The notes under the pieces are model-generated. The model was not told the DNA's origin and searched no databases. It was given only the letters and a program-made list of their open reading frames with translations. This document shows positions 7,159 to 13,144 of a stretch of 13,144 nucleotides of DNA, piece by piece (positions within the stretch are counted from its first letter, which is position 1; every line of letters starts with the position of its first letter). Location of the stretch: the NCBI GenBank assembly GCA_030617005.1, contig JAUWWH010000004.1:1-13144 (forward strand), read 5' to 3'. The DNA is from Candidatus Bathyarchaeota archaeon (GTDB lineage Archaea > Thermoproteota > Bathyarchaeia > RBG-16-48-13 > GCA-020355125). The translations under genes were made by a program, and so were the position numbers.

Positions 7159-7227
7159 GAGGAATGTGAAGTTACTTATCCGATGGTAGGAGACGATCTG
7201 TAAACTTAATTTTGGGGGAGAATTCAA

Positions 7228-7755
7228 ATGAGAATGCGACTTTGTAACTTCTGTGTAAAAAGCGGCATTTTATGTCAAAAATGTCAAGAAAAAATCAGAA
7301 CGGGAGACGTAAGCGAAACTTACATGAGAATTGCGAAATTACTCATAAAGCTTGAAGAAAAATATGCTTCAATTCAAAAAATCTTTTTAAATAATGTCTA
7401 TAATGTGGACCATATTATTGCACTGGCTGTTGGAAATGGAGATAATTCACGACTTTTAGTTTCAAGAGGTCGGATTTTAAGGGAGCTCTCGAAGAGTATT
7501 GGGAAGAGAATTAGAGTCTTTGAGGAAAGTGGAGATGTTAGGAAGTTTCTCGAAGATCTCTTTATGCCCACAAAGATTCTTGCAATTAACACGATCTGGT
7601 TACCAGATAGAAGTACTGAAACAAGAGTAGTACTTCCGGAACGTCCGAGAAGACTTTTCCTGAGTGAAGATGTTTTTAAAGAATTAGCAGAAAAAATTCG
7701 TGGAATGACTCTCCGAATAACTTTTGAAGATCAGGAAGAGAGATATTATTCCTGA
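7228..7755 (+). CDS. Zn-finger and KH-domain protein, NusA-like archaeal family
   Basis: A 175-residue cytosolic protein, probably RNA-binding. The N-terminus has four cysteines, C6xxC9 and C16xxC19, as a treble-clef-like zinc site (LCNFCVKSGILCQKC). After a helical linker (30-55), residues 60-110 form a KH-like unit: IIALAVGNGDNSRLL, then VSRGRILRELSKSIGKRIRVF. The usual GxxG loop is degenerate (VSRG). A second basic/beta segment with NTIWLPD and TETRVVLPERPRR follows. This layout matches a conserved but little-studied archaeal family often described as NusA-like. The start is firm: GGGGGAG lies 7 nt before ATG 7228. aspS follows after 75 bp on the same strand, possibly as an operon, hinting at a role in translation or transcription. 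The molecular function is unknown. Confidence 0.78.
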   Translation: MRMRLCNFCVKSGILCQKCQEKIRTGDVSETYMRIAKLLIKLEEKYASIQKIFLNNVYNVDHIIALAVGNGDNSRLLVSRGRILRELSKSIGKRIRVFEESGDVRKFLEDLFMPTKILAINTIWLPDRSTETRVVLPERPRRLFLSEDVFKELAEKIRGMTLRITFEDQEERYYS

Positions 7756-7830
7756 TTAATAACAGATTTAATCATTACACTGAATATTTCTTTAAAAAGA
7801 GTTATTTACTTTTAGGAAGTAGGTGATCTT

Positions 7831-8382
7831 TTGTTAAAACGAACACATTATACAGATGAAATAAAAACAGGTGAAGTTGTTCTCTCTGGATGGGTTAAGA
7901 AGATTAGGGATCTTGGACGGGTAAAATTTATCATTCTTAGAGATTGTAAAGGGATCACACAAATTACGTTTAAGAAGGGTATTGTAAAAGACGCACTTTT
8001 TGAAGTTATCAAAGGATTAGGTCAGGAAGACATAATTTCTGTTCGAGGAAATGTTGTAAAAAGAGAGAATGCCCCTAAGGGAATGGAAATTATCCCGAGT
8101 GAAGTCGAAGTTGTAAACAAGGCTATACGGCCATTGCCTATGGATATTTCTGGTAAGATTGAATCGAATTTAGATATACGATTAGATTGGCGGGTTTTGG
8201 ATTTGAGAAGACCCGAGACGACAGCCATATTTAAAGTTCAAGCTAAGATTGTAGAGGCTATAATGAAGTTCCTTAGTGAAAAGGATTTCTACAAGTGTTT
8301 ACTCCCTGTCTCATGGGTACAGCTTCAGAGAGTGGTGCAGAGGTATTCCCTGTTGTTTACTTCGAAAAAAATGCTTTCTTAA
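7831..8382 (+). CDS. aspS: aspartyl-tRNA synthetase, N-terminal part (5' fragment of frameshifted gene)
   Basis: Residues 1-155 encode the tRNA anticodon-binding OB fold (VVLSGWVKKIRDLGRVKF, LRDCKGITQITF), the hinge (LDIRLDWRVLDLRRPE) and the motif 1 helix up to DFYK. After codon AAG (8293-8295) the frame leaves AspRS homology; the remaining 28 codons to TAA 8380-8382 are nonsense relative to the family. Homology continues in the -1 frame from GTG 8295. The start is TTG 7831 with a very good AGGTGATC (7821-8) ahead. A CTTTAAAAAG stretch (about 7791-7800) might be a private promoter; otherwise the gene is read through from the Zn/KH gene 75 bp upstream. Confidence 0.85.
   Translation: MLKRTHYTDEIKTGEVVLSGWVKKIRDLGRVKFIILRDCKGITQITFKKGIVKDALFEVIKGLGQEDIISVRGNVVKRENAPKGMEIIPSEVEVVNKAIRPLPMDISGKIESNLDIRLDWRVLDLRRPETTAIFKVQAKIVEAIMKFLSEKDFYKCLLPVSWVQLQRVVQRYSLLFTSKKMLS
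8290..8300 (+). other. aspS: -1 frameshift site in aspS
   Basis: Frame 0 reads TAC AAG TGT TTA and departs from the family. Reading GTG TTT ACT CCC from base 8295 restores the motif 1 ending (V-F-T-P, matching the usual I/V-H-T-P). One base is missing relative to an intact gene, most simply within CAAG. No X-XXY-YYZ slippery heptamer is present here. Confidence 0.8.
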
Positions 8383-9137
8383 GGCAAGATCCCCAACTAC
8401 ACAGGCAGTTGTTAATAGCAGCAGGATTCGATAAAATCTACGATCTAGGACCTAATTGGAGGGCAGAACCAAGTCATACACCTAGACATCTATGCGAATA
8501 CAGAGCTTGCGCAGTAGAGTTTGCTTTTATGGTCAATGAATCTGATATAATGAGAGTTGAAGAAGATCTTATTATAGCTGCTTTAAAGACTGTTAGGAAA
8601 GAGTGCCAAAAAGAATTATGCTTACTTGGAAAGGAAGTTTCAATTCCAAGGACACCATTTCCTGAGTTCAAGTTCCCGAAGGTATATGATATCTTGGAAG
8701 AATTTGGGAAGAGGATAGAGTATGGTGAAGACTATGATAAGGAATCTGAGATTATTCTGTCAAAATATGTTAAAGAAAAATATGGGAATGATTTCTTCTT
8801 TGTGAACAGATTTCCCTACAAGGTGAAACCATTCTATGTAATGAAGGTTGATGAAGAACCTCAGTGGGCGAGGAGTGTTGATATGATATATAAAGGTTTA
8901 GAGCAATCCTCTGGAGGGCAACGAGAGCACCGTTATGAAATAATTATTCAACAAATTAAGGAAAAGCAAATGAACGTAAACTCTTTGGAGTGGTTCACAA
9001 AATTCTTTAAATATGGTGTCCCACCTCATGGAGGCTTTTGTCTTGGGATCGAAAGGTTTGTAAAACAACTACTAGACCTTAAAAATATTAGAGAGGGGGT
9101 ATTATTCCCACGAGCACCAGAAAGATTACTCCCATAA
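8295..9137 (+). CDS. aspS: aspartyl-tRNA synthetase, catalytic part (3' fragment of frameshifted gene)
   Basis: Class II catalytic core, 280 residues, read in the -1 frame relative to 7831-8382. Joined, the enzyme would be about 435 aa, the normal archaeal AspRS size. Visible are the end of motif 1 (FTP), GTASESGAEVFPVVYFEKNAF, the amino-acid loop QDPQLHRQ, motif 2 (WRAEPSHTPRHLCEY, joined residues about 210-224), CAVEFAF, SSGGQREHRYE, GVPPHGG and motif 3 (GGFCLGIERFV, about 401-411), ending in FPRAPERLLP. Three residues at or near the aspartate site differ from typical AspRS: QSPQ to QDPQ, Lys to Arg in LYKQ, and Asp to Ala in the IDxE motif. Independent initiation at GTG 8295 is conceivable (AAGGAT at 8281-8286), but would cut motif 1. 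It is either a real frameshift mutation, a recoding event or a sequence error. Confidence 0.85.
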   Translation: MFTPCLMGTASESGAEVFPVVYFEKNAFLRQDPQLHRQLLIAAGFDKIYDLGPNWRAEPSHTPRHLCEYRACAVEFAFMVNESDIMRVEEDLIIAALKTVRKECQKELCLLGKEVSIPRTPFPEFKFPKVYDILEEFGKRIEYGEDYDKESEIILSKYVKEKYGNDFFFVNRFPYKVKPFYVMKVDEEPQWARSVDMIYKGLEQSSGGQREHRYEIIIQQIKEKQMNVNSLEWFTKFFKYGVPPHGGFCLGIERFVKQLLDLKNIREGVLFPRAPERLLP

Positions 9138-9158
9138 TTTTATTACTAAATCAAGGTA

Positions 9159-9186
9159 AATTAGTATACAGAGATTAATACTAATT
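9159..9186. promoter_or_regulatory. perfect 9-bp palindrome upstream of mtnP, likely operator
   Basis: AATTAGTAT (9159-9167) and ATACTAATT (9178-9186) are perfect inverted repeats separated by 10 bp, in the 72-bp gap between aspS and mtnP. The centre-to-centre spacing of 19 bp would put the half-sites on nearly the same DNA face, as for a dimeric helix-turn-helix regulator. The element overlaps the only TATA-like DNA available to mtnP (TTAGTATAC, GATTAATAC), so a bound repressor would block the promoter. An mRNA hairpin is the alternative reading. Confidence 0.45.
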
Positions 9187-9209
9187 GAATATTTTGAGAG
9201 AGATATCAC

Positions 9210-10004
9210 TTGAATGAAATGGATGTTGAGATCGGAATTATAGGGGGTACTGGAGTCTATGATTCCGAAATAATTGAAGACGCAAAAGAGATTAAGAAAT
9301 ATACGCCCTTTGGTCGAACTTCTTCAACGATTACTGTAGGGTATTATAAAGATAGAAAAATAGCTTTTATTGCCCGTCATGGATATAAACACCAGATTCC
9401 ACCCCACAGAATCCCATTTAGGGCAAATATATGGGCTTTTAAGGAGCTCGGTGTGAAACGAATCATTTCACCATCAGCAGTAGGGAGTCTCAGAGAGAAG
9501 TATAAACCATCAGAATTCGTCATAATCGACCAATTTATTGATCGAACAAAATCGAGAAACGATACGTGTTATGAGGGAGGACAAGTGTATCATGTCTCTA
9601 CAGCTGATCCATTCTGTCCAGAACTTAGAGAAATATTGTTAAAAACATCTAAAGAGATAGGAGTACCAACCCATAGAGGTGGAACGTATGTTTGTATTCA
9701 GGGACCTCGATTCTCTACCAGAGCTGAGTCTAAGCTCTTTCGTTCTTGGGGGGTTGAAGTGATAGGTATGACGCTTTATCCAGAGGTTGTTCTCGCAAGG
9801 GAAGCAGAAATCTGCTTTGTAAACATTTCAATGATAACTGATTATGATGTTTGGGCTGAAAGACCGGTCTCAACTGAAGAGATAATGAAAACGATGTCTC
9901 TGAATTTAGTGAATCTTAAGAAATTAATAATTAATACTATCCCTAAGATACCAAAAAAAGGACATTGCATGTGTGCAAATGCATTAAACGGGGCTCTTGT
10001 ATAG
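9210..10004 (+). CDS. mtnP: S-methyl-5'-thioadenosine phosphorylase (MTAP/PNP family)
   Basis: Cleaves methylthioadenosine with phosphate to adenine and methylthioribose-1-phosphate, salvaging the by-product of polyamine synthesis. The 264 residues show GIIGGTGVYD (phosphate loop), ARHGYKHQIPPHRIPFRANI with the conserved His residues (H57, H61, H66), SAVGSL, DQFIDRT, QGPRFSTRAESKLFRSWG, GMTLYPEVVLAREAEICF, and TDYDVW, the adenine-recognition site typical of MTAP rather than guanosine/inosine PNP. A C-terminal HCMC (CxC, 253-255) resembles the CxC of hyperthermophile MTAP II. The start is TTG 9210 with GAGAGAGAT 5-6 nt upstream; ATG 9219 (three codons later) is a reasonable alternative. Expression is probably controlled through the palindrome at 9159-9186. 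Broader 6-oxopurine activity is possible. Confidence 0.9.
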   Translation: MNEMDVEIGIIGGTGVYDSEIIEDAKEIKKYTPFGRTSSTITVGYYKDRKIAFIARHGYKHQIPPHRIPFRANIWAFKELGVKRIISPSAVGSLREKYKPSEFVIIDQFIDRTKSRNDTCYEGGQVYHVSTADPFCPELREILLKTSKEIGVPTHRGGTYVCIQGPRFSTRAESKLFRSWGVEVIGMTLYPEVVLAREAEICFVNISMITDYDVWAERPVSTEEIMKTMSLNLVNLKKLIINTIPKIPKKGHCMCANALNGALV

Positions 10005-10046
10005 GTATACAATGAACATAACGACATCCTCCCAAGATCTGCCTAT

Positions 10047-10063
10047 TTTCAATCATATTGAAA
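10047..10063. repeat. short inverted repeat after mtnP
   Basis: TTTCAAT (10047-10053) and ATTGAAA (10057-10063) are separated by CAT. The near-palindrome lies 43 bp after the mtnP stop and about 20 bp before the TATA-like box of the MFS gene, so it could be an operator or a small 3' hairpin. It is short and AT-rich. Confidence 0.25.
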
Positions 10064-10078
10064 GCTGTAATGTGAATT

Positions 10079-10092
10079 CATAAAAATTTAAG
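10079..10092 (+). promoter_or_regulatory. possible TATA box of the MFS transporter gene
   Basis: CATAAAAATTTAAG lies about 50 bp before the GTG start at 10136. A transcript start near 10111 would leave a 25-nt leader that contains AGAAGG (10121-10126). This suggests that the transporter is transcribed separately from mtnP. Confidence 0.35.
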
Positions 10093-10135
10093 AATAATCG
10101 TCATTCGAAGTATCTCATCTAGAAGGTTAGAAAAG

Positions 10136-11329
10136 GTGTCTCCAAAGCGAATAAGAAGGTTTCCCCTAAATCGAGAATTAATCATTTTGTTCATTATTAA
10201 CACTATCATGTCACTAGGTATGAATCTTACTAACTCTCTGAGACCTCTCTATATCCAGAGTTTAGGTGCTACAGTATTAGAAGTCTCCTTTGTGATATCC
10301 ATCACAGGATTAGCAGGTACAATAATGCGACTTCCAAGTGGATTCATCTCAGATTTATATGGGAGACGAAAAATAATCATATTGAGTATACTTCTCGCAA
10401 TCTTTCCACCATTACTTTATACATTTAGCAGTAACTGGGAACAATTGATTATTTGGGGAGTGGTATATTCCATAGCCTTTTCATTATTCATGCCTTCTAG
10501 AATGGCAATAGTTGCTGATTACACATCCACAGCGAACATGATGAGGATCTATAGCATTATGAATCTCGCTTTTCCCTTGGGGAGTATAATTGGCCCAACA
10601 ATTGGAGGATTCCTTGAAGATATTTATGGCTGGAACATGATCTTCTACGTTGCCACAGCACTCTATCTCTTTTGTTTAGTGCCTAGTTTGGTATTATCAA
10701 AACCGCCAAGAGGTGGGGTTGAAGATGACAAAAAAGCATATTCAGAAGGAGCAAAGATAAACCTAAAGTTCTTTCGACCTTTATTACCCTTCTTCTTCCT
10801 CAACCTATTCACAGGTTTAGGAGTGGGCGCTGTGAGTCCTATAACACCTATTTACCTGATGGATAAATTTAAAGTTTCAACAGCAGAAATTGGTCTATTC
10901 ATTTCTATTGGTTTTGGTCTGACGACGATTCTTACACAGATCCCAGCAGGTATCTTAGCAGACAAGTTTGGTAGGAAGAAATTCATCGCAATTTGTTTTG
11001 CATTAATACCAGTTCTCTTCATTTTATGGACAGAAATCAATAACCTAACTCTACTTTTATTGGTTCAGATGGGAATTAATGGTCTTTGGAGCATGACCTG
11101 GCCAGCTTCAATATCGCTACTCATGGAATACACGCCGAAAAGTAGACGTGGACTTTCCTCGGGTTTAACTCAGACGGGAGTTATGCTTGGGTTCACAATT
11201 GGACCGTACATAGGTGGTTACTTATGGGAAACATTAGGAAGGGCTTTTCCATATTATGCATCAGCTCTCTTCATTATATTGTGCATCCCAGTAATACCAT
11301 TCATCAGAGAAAAAAGTGTAAATTTGTAA
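10136..11329 (+). CDS. MFS transporter, 12 transmembrane helices, DHA1-like
   Basis: Membrane carrier of 397 residues with two six-helix halves; predicted segments at about 14-32, 47-67, 80-96, 103-125, 143-163, 168-188, 213-235, 250-272, 283-300, 303-325, 345-362 and 370-390. The signature loop between helices 2 and 3 is GFISDLYGRRK (69-79), and its counterpart in the second half is GILADKFGRKK (272-282). A charged central loop (190-212) separates the halves. The cytoplasmic N-terminus is basic (PKRIRR). These features fit a proton-coupled drug or metabolite exporter. The substrate cannot be inferred; the neighbouring mtnP might suggest a purine or thio-compound, but each gene seems to have its own promoter. 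The start is GTG 10136 with AGAAGG 9 nt upstream. Confidence 0.88.
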   Translation: MSPKRIRRFPLNRELIILFIINTIMSLGMNLTNSLRPLYIQSLGATVLEVSFVISITGLAGTIMRLPSGFISDLYGRRKIIILSILLAIFPPLLYTFSSNWEQLIIWGVVYSIAFSLFMPSRMAIVADYTSTANMMRIYSIMNLAFPLGSIIGPTIGGFLEDIYGWNMIFYVATALYLFCLVPSLVLSKPPRGGVEDDKKAYSEGAKINLKFFRPLLPFFFLNLFTGLGVGAVSPITPIYLMDKFKVSTAEIGLFISIGFGLTTILTQIPAGILADKFGRKKFIAICFALIPVLFILWTEINNLTLLLLVQMGINGLWSMTWPASISLLMEYTPKSRRGLSSGLTQTGVMLGFTIGPYIGGYLWETLGRAFPYYASALFIILCIPVIPFIREKSVNL

Positions 11330-11921
11330 GGTTATGTTGATAGTTACTTCTTATTAAAGTAAATATGAGGAATATAATAATAGTTTACGTTGTTTAAAAC
11401 AAAATTACATTATTCATCATATTTTAATAGGGTTTAGCACAGTAATACGTTTTGACATTGTCTGTACAAACTCACAAAATCCTCATTTTTAGAATTCTTA
11501 TAATTTTCAATATTTTCAATAAACATTAGAAATTATGATTTTGATCATTATTACCATAATTGTAAGTTTAACCCATATTTTCATTTTATTTATTATGAGA
11601 AATTTTTATTGTCCGATAGAAAGTTAGTAGATTATCTCAAGATGAGGGAAGGTTGATCTAAGCTAGGGATGAGTGTTTCAAAAAGATTTGTCTTTAAGCT
11701 TCTAATATAGGTGTTCTTCAAGATGTTTAGCTTTTGAATTTAGATCTATAGATGAGGAAGGAAAATAGACGCGTCTCAAGAACTAGTAATAAGCCAGAGA
11801 AGTTAAAGAGGTGTTTCAGTATAATAGGTTCTCCAAGGTACAAAGTATACTTAAATCATTAAATCTTAAGGTTGAGGTTAGTAAGAAAAGGATAGGGGAA
11901 GAAGGATTAGGGCTGGTGTAT
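11330..11921. other. 0.59-kb intergenic region before the helicase gene
   Basis: Very AT-rich to about 11600, then more mixed. I see no gene, tRNA or other RNA signature. A nested AT-rich inverted repeat lies at 11531-11561 (AATTATG / CATAATT). From 11793 the helicase frame is already open, and GTG 11811 could extend that protein by 37 residues. TATA-like DNA at 11846-11864 (GTATACTTAAAT onward) would suit the ATG 11922 start. Confidence 0.4.
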
Positions 11922-13144
11922 ATGTTGGAATGTTCTGGTGTAAGATATCTTGAACACCCATTTATCTGGCCAAATACTGTAGAGTTCAGGCTTTTCCAGA
12001 AGAAGATAGCAGATATAGCTTCTGATAGAAATACATTAGTCATTCTTCCTACGGCTTTAGGTAAAACGGTTATTTCAGCTATCGTTTCAGCAAATATACT
12101 CTACAGTTACAGAAACGCAAAGGTCTTAGTTATGGCACCTACAAGACCCCTTGTTATGCAACATAAAAGCAGCTTCAGTAGGTTTCTGAAGCTCAAAGAG
12201 AAAGACACAATACTGTTAACAGGTAAGACTCCGCCAAACTATAGGATCGCTTTCTGGGAAAATGATGCAAGAGTCGTTTTTTCGACTCCTCAGGTTGTAA
12301 GGAATGATCTGTTAAAGAAAAGACTTACACTAGAGAACTATGGTTTACTCATCTTCGATGAATGTCACAGAGCGATTAAGAAATATGCTTATACTGAAAT
12401 AGCAAAGTTTTACGTATCTCAAGCTAAGTATCCACTTATCCTCGGAATGACAGCATCGCTAGGTTCAGATTTGAGTAGGGTTTTAGATATCTGTAGAAAC
12501 CTATTCATTGAACAAGTCGAATACAGAAATGAAGAAGATCCAGATGTTAAACCTTACATACAACCGATTTCCATTGAGTGGAAAATGGTTAACCTTCCAA
12601 GCGAATACTTGGAAATAAGAGTATTGATTAAAACAATGTTGACTAGGAGGTTGTATTGGTTATATAATATTGGAATAATCAAAAATAAACCGAGATACGC
12701 TACTAGAAGGAATTTAATTGAAGCAGGAGGCGAGTTAAGGGTTATACTTGAAGAGAGCGCTGAGGAGGAGAGGGGGCGAATCTTCATGGCAATAATAAAT
12801 CAATCTCTTGCTTTAACATTATTCCACATGTTAGAACTTCTCGAAACACAGGGATTATGGAATCTAAAAATCTTCTTAAATAAGGTTAAACAAGGGAAGA
12901 ATGAGAAGCGAAGCTACGCCATTCTCGTTAATGAACCTGAATATAAAAAAGTCAGAAGCTATATCGACGCATTTCCAATCGAACATCCTAAACTAGGAGT
13001 ATTAAAGCAAATTGTAGGCGACCAAATAAGAATGAAGCCTTCATCGAGGATGATCGTCTTTACGCAGTACAGAGATACAACAAGTCACTTAGTCTTAATA
13101 TTGAACACTATTTACCGAATAAAAGCTGAAAGATTTGTGGGTCA
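11922..13144 (+). CDS. hef: Hef-type (FANCM/ERCC4 family) DNA helicase, 5' part
   Basis: Superfamily 2 helicase that remodels stalled forks and branched DNA in archaea; full-length Hef usually also carries an XPF-type nuclease, which would lie beyond the window. The 407 visible residues contain LEHPFIWPNTVEFRLFQ, motif I PTALGKT (43-49), motif Ia APTRPL, TGKTPP, STPQ (Ib), motif II DECHR (146-150), motif III MTAS (176-179), EYRNEEDPDVKPY, the helical insertion (about 225-345) with LLETQGL, and the start of the second RecA domain with motif IV IVFTQYRDT (378-386) and ERFVG. Motif I has Ala for the usual Gly, and motif II is DECH rather than DEAH. The frame runs off the right edge intact. ATG 11922 is chosen because homologues begin close to the EHP motif and AGGG lies 9 nt upstream; TTG 11925, GTG 11916 or GTG 11811 are alternatives. 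Confidence 0.9.
   Translation, partial: MLECSGVRYLEHPFIWPNTVEFRLFQKKIADIASDRNTLVILPTALGKTVISAIVSANILYSYRNAKVLVMAPTRPLVMQHKSSFSRFLKLKEKDTILLTGKTPPNYRIAFWENDARVVFSTPQVVRNDLLKKRLTLENYGLLIFDECHRAIKKYAYTEIAKFYVSQAKYPLILGMTASLGSDLSRVLDICRNLFIEQVEYRNEEDPDVKPYIQPISIEWKMVNLPSEYLEIRVLIKTMLTRRLYWLYNIGIIKNKPRYATRRNLIEAGGELRVILEESAEEERGRIFMAIINQSLALTLFHMLELLETQGLWNLKIFLNKVKQGKNEKRSYAILVNEPEYKKVRSYIDAFPIEHPKLGVLKQIVGDQIRMKPSSRMIVFTQYRDTTSHLVLILNTIYRIKAERFVG

Larger units (their letters stand above)
6313..7227. other. 915-bp intergenic region without a convincing gene
   Basis: This is the longest gap in the window, and it is very AT-rich. I found no tRNA, rRNA or CRISPR signature and no frame above about 40 codons on either strand. 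It holds a nested weak hairpin just after pyrH, several tiny ATG frames (one with an AAGGAGG ahead of it), a slightly GC-richer minus-strand frame at 6592-6687, and a stem with an A10 loop at 6964-6985. The promoter and ribosome binding site of the next gene lie at its right edge. It could contain a non-coding RNA or decayed genes. Confidence 0.5.

Noticed and set aside
6313..7227. Search for tRNA, rRNA or C/D-box RNA in the long gap
   Set aside because: No GGTTCRA-type T-arm, acceptor pairing, GC-rich island or C/D box pair was found by eye.
11531..11561. Nested inverted repeat AATTATG/CATAATT as operator or hairpin
   Set aside because: Wholly A/T-rich arms in an A/T-rich gap, not near a start codon; expected by chance.
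11816..12043. Minus-strand open frame at the start of the helicase gene
   Set aside because: The plus frame carries clear Hef motifs, so the minus frame is a shadow.

Overview
The window is chromosomal DNA from an AT-rich archaeon. The evidence is the gene set: an eRF1-type release factor with NIKS and GGQ, an archaeal-type UMP kinase, an archaeal-type ValRS and AspRS, a Hef/FANCM-type helicase, and a small zinc-finger/KH protein of NusA-like type. TATA-like boxes lie upstream of several genes, and Shine-Dalgarno-led TTG start codons are frequent. The long intergenic gaps and the style of the ValRS and Hef sequences are loosely reminiscent of Asgard-type archaea, but the window alone cannot fix the lineage.

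Layout: 1-87 is a C/A-rich low-complexity edge. A PHP/histidinol-phosphatase-type gene (114-872, minus) diverges from valS (1216-3660, plus). valS converges on prf1 (3684-4937, minus) with only 23 bp between stop codons. A 0.3 kb gap with an inverted repeat and a spaced direct repeat follows, then a tiny two-helix membrane protein (5271-5489, minus). This diverges from the archaeal UMP kinase gene pyrH (5632-6312, plus). After a 915 bp gap without a convincing gene comes a plus-strand run: a Zn-finger/KH protein (7228-7755), aspS broken by a -1 frameshift at about 8293-8297 (7831-9137), an MTA phosphorylase gene mtnP (9210-10004) with an operator-like palindrome in front, and an MFS transporter (10136-11329). 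A 0.59 kb gap precedes the 5' part of a Hef-type helicase gene (11922 to the window end).

Functionally this is mostly housekeeping: charging of Val and Asp tRNAs, translation termination, pyrimidine nucleotide synthesis, methylthioadenosine salvage and replication-fork repair. I see no mobile element, CRISPR array, tRNA, rRNA or defence island. The most interesting point is aspS. It is frame-disrupted inside motif 1, and three residues at or next to the amino-acid-binding pocket differ from canonical AspRS. It may therefore be a diverged or dying paralogue, or an enzyme with changed specificity, rather than simply a sequencing slip. Second are the related ATTAGTA/TACTAAT inverted repeats in front of mtnP and prf1.
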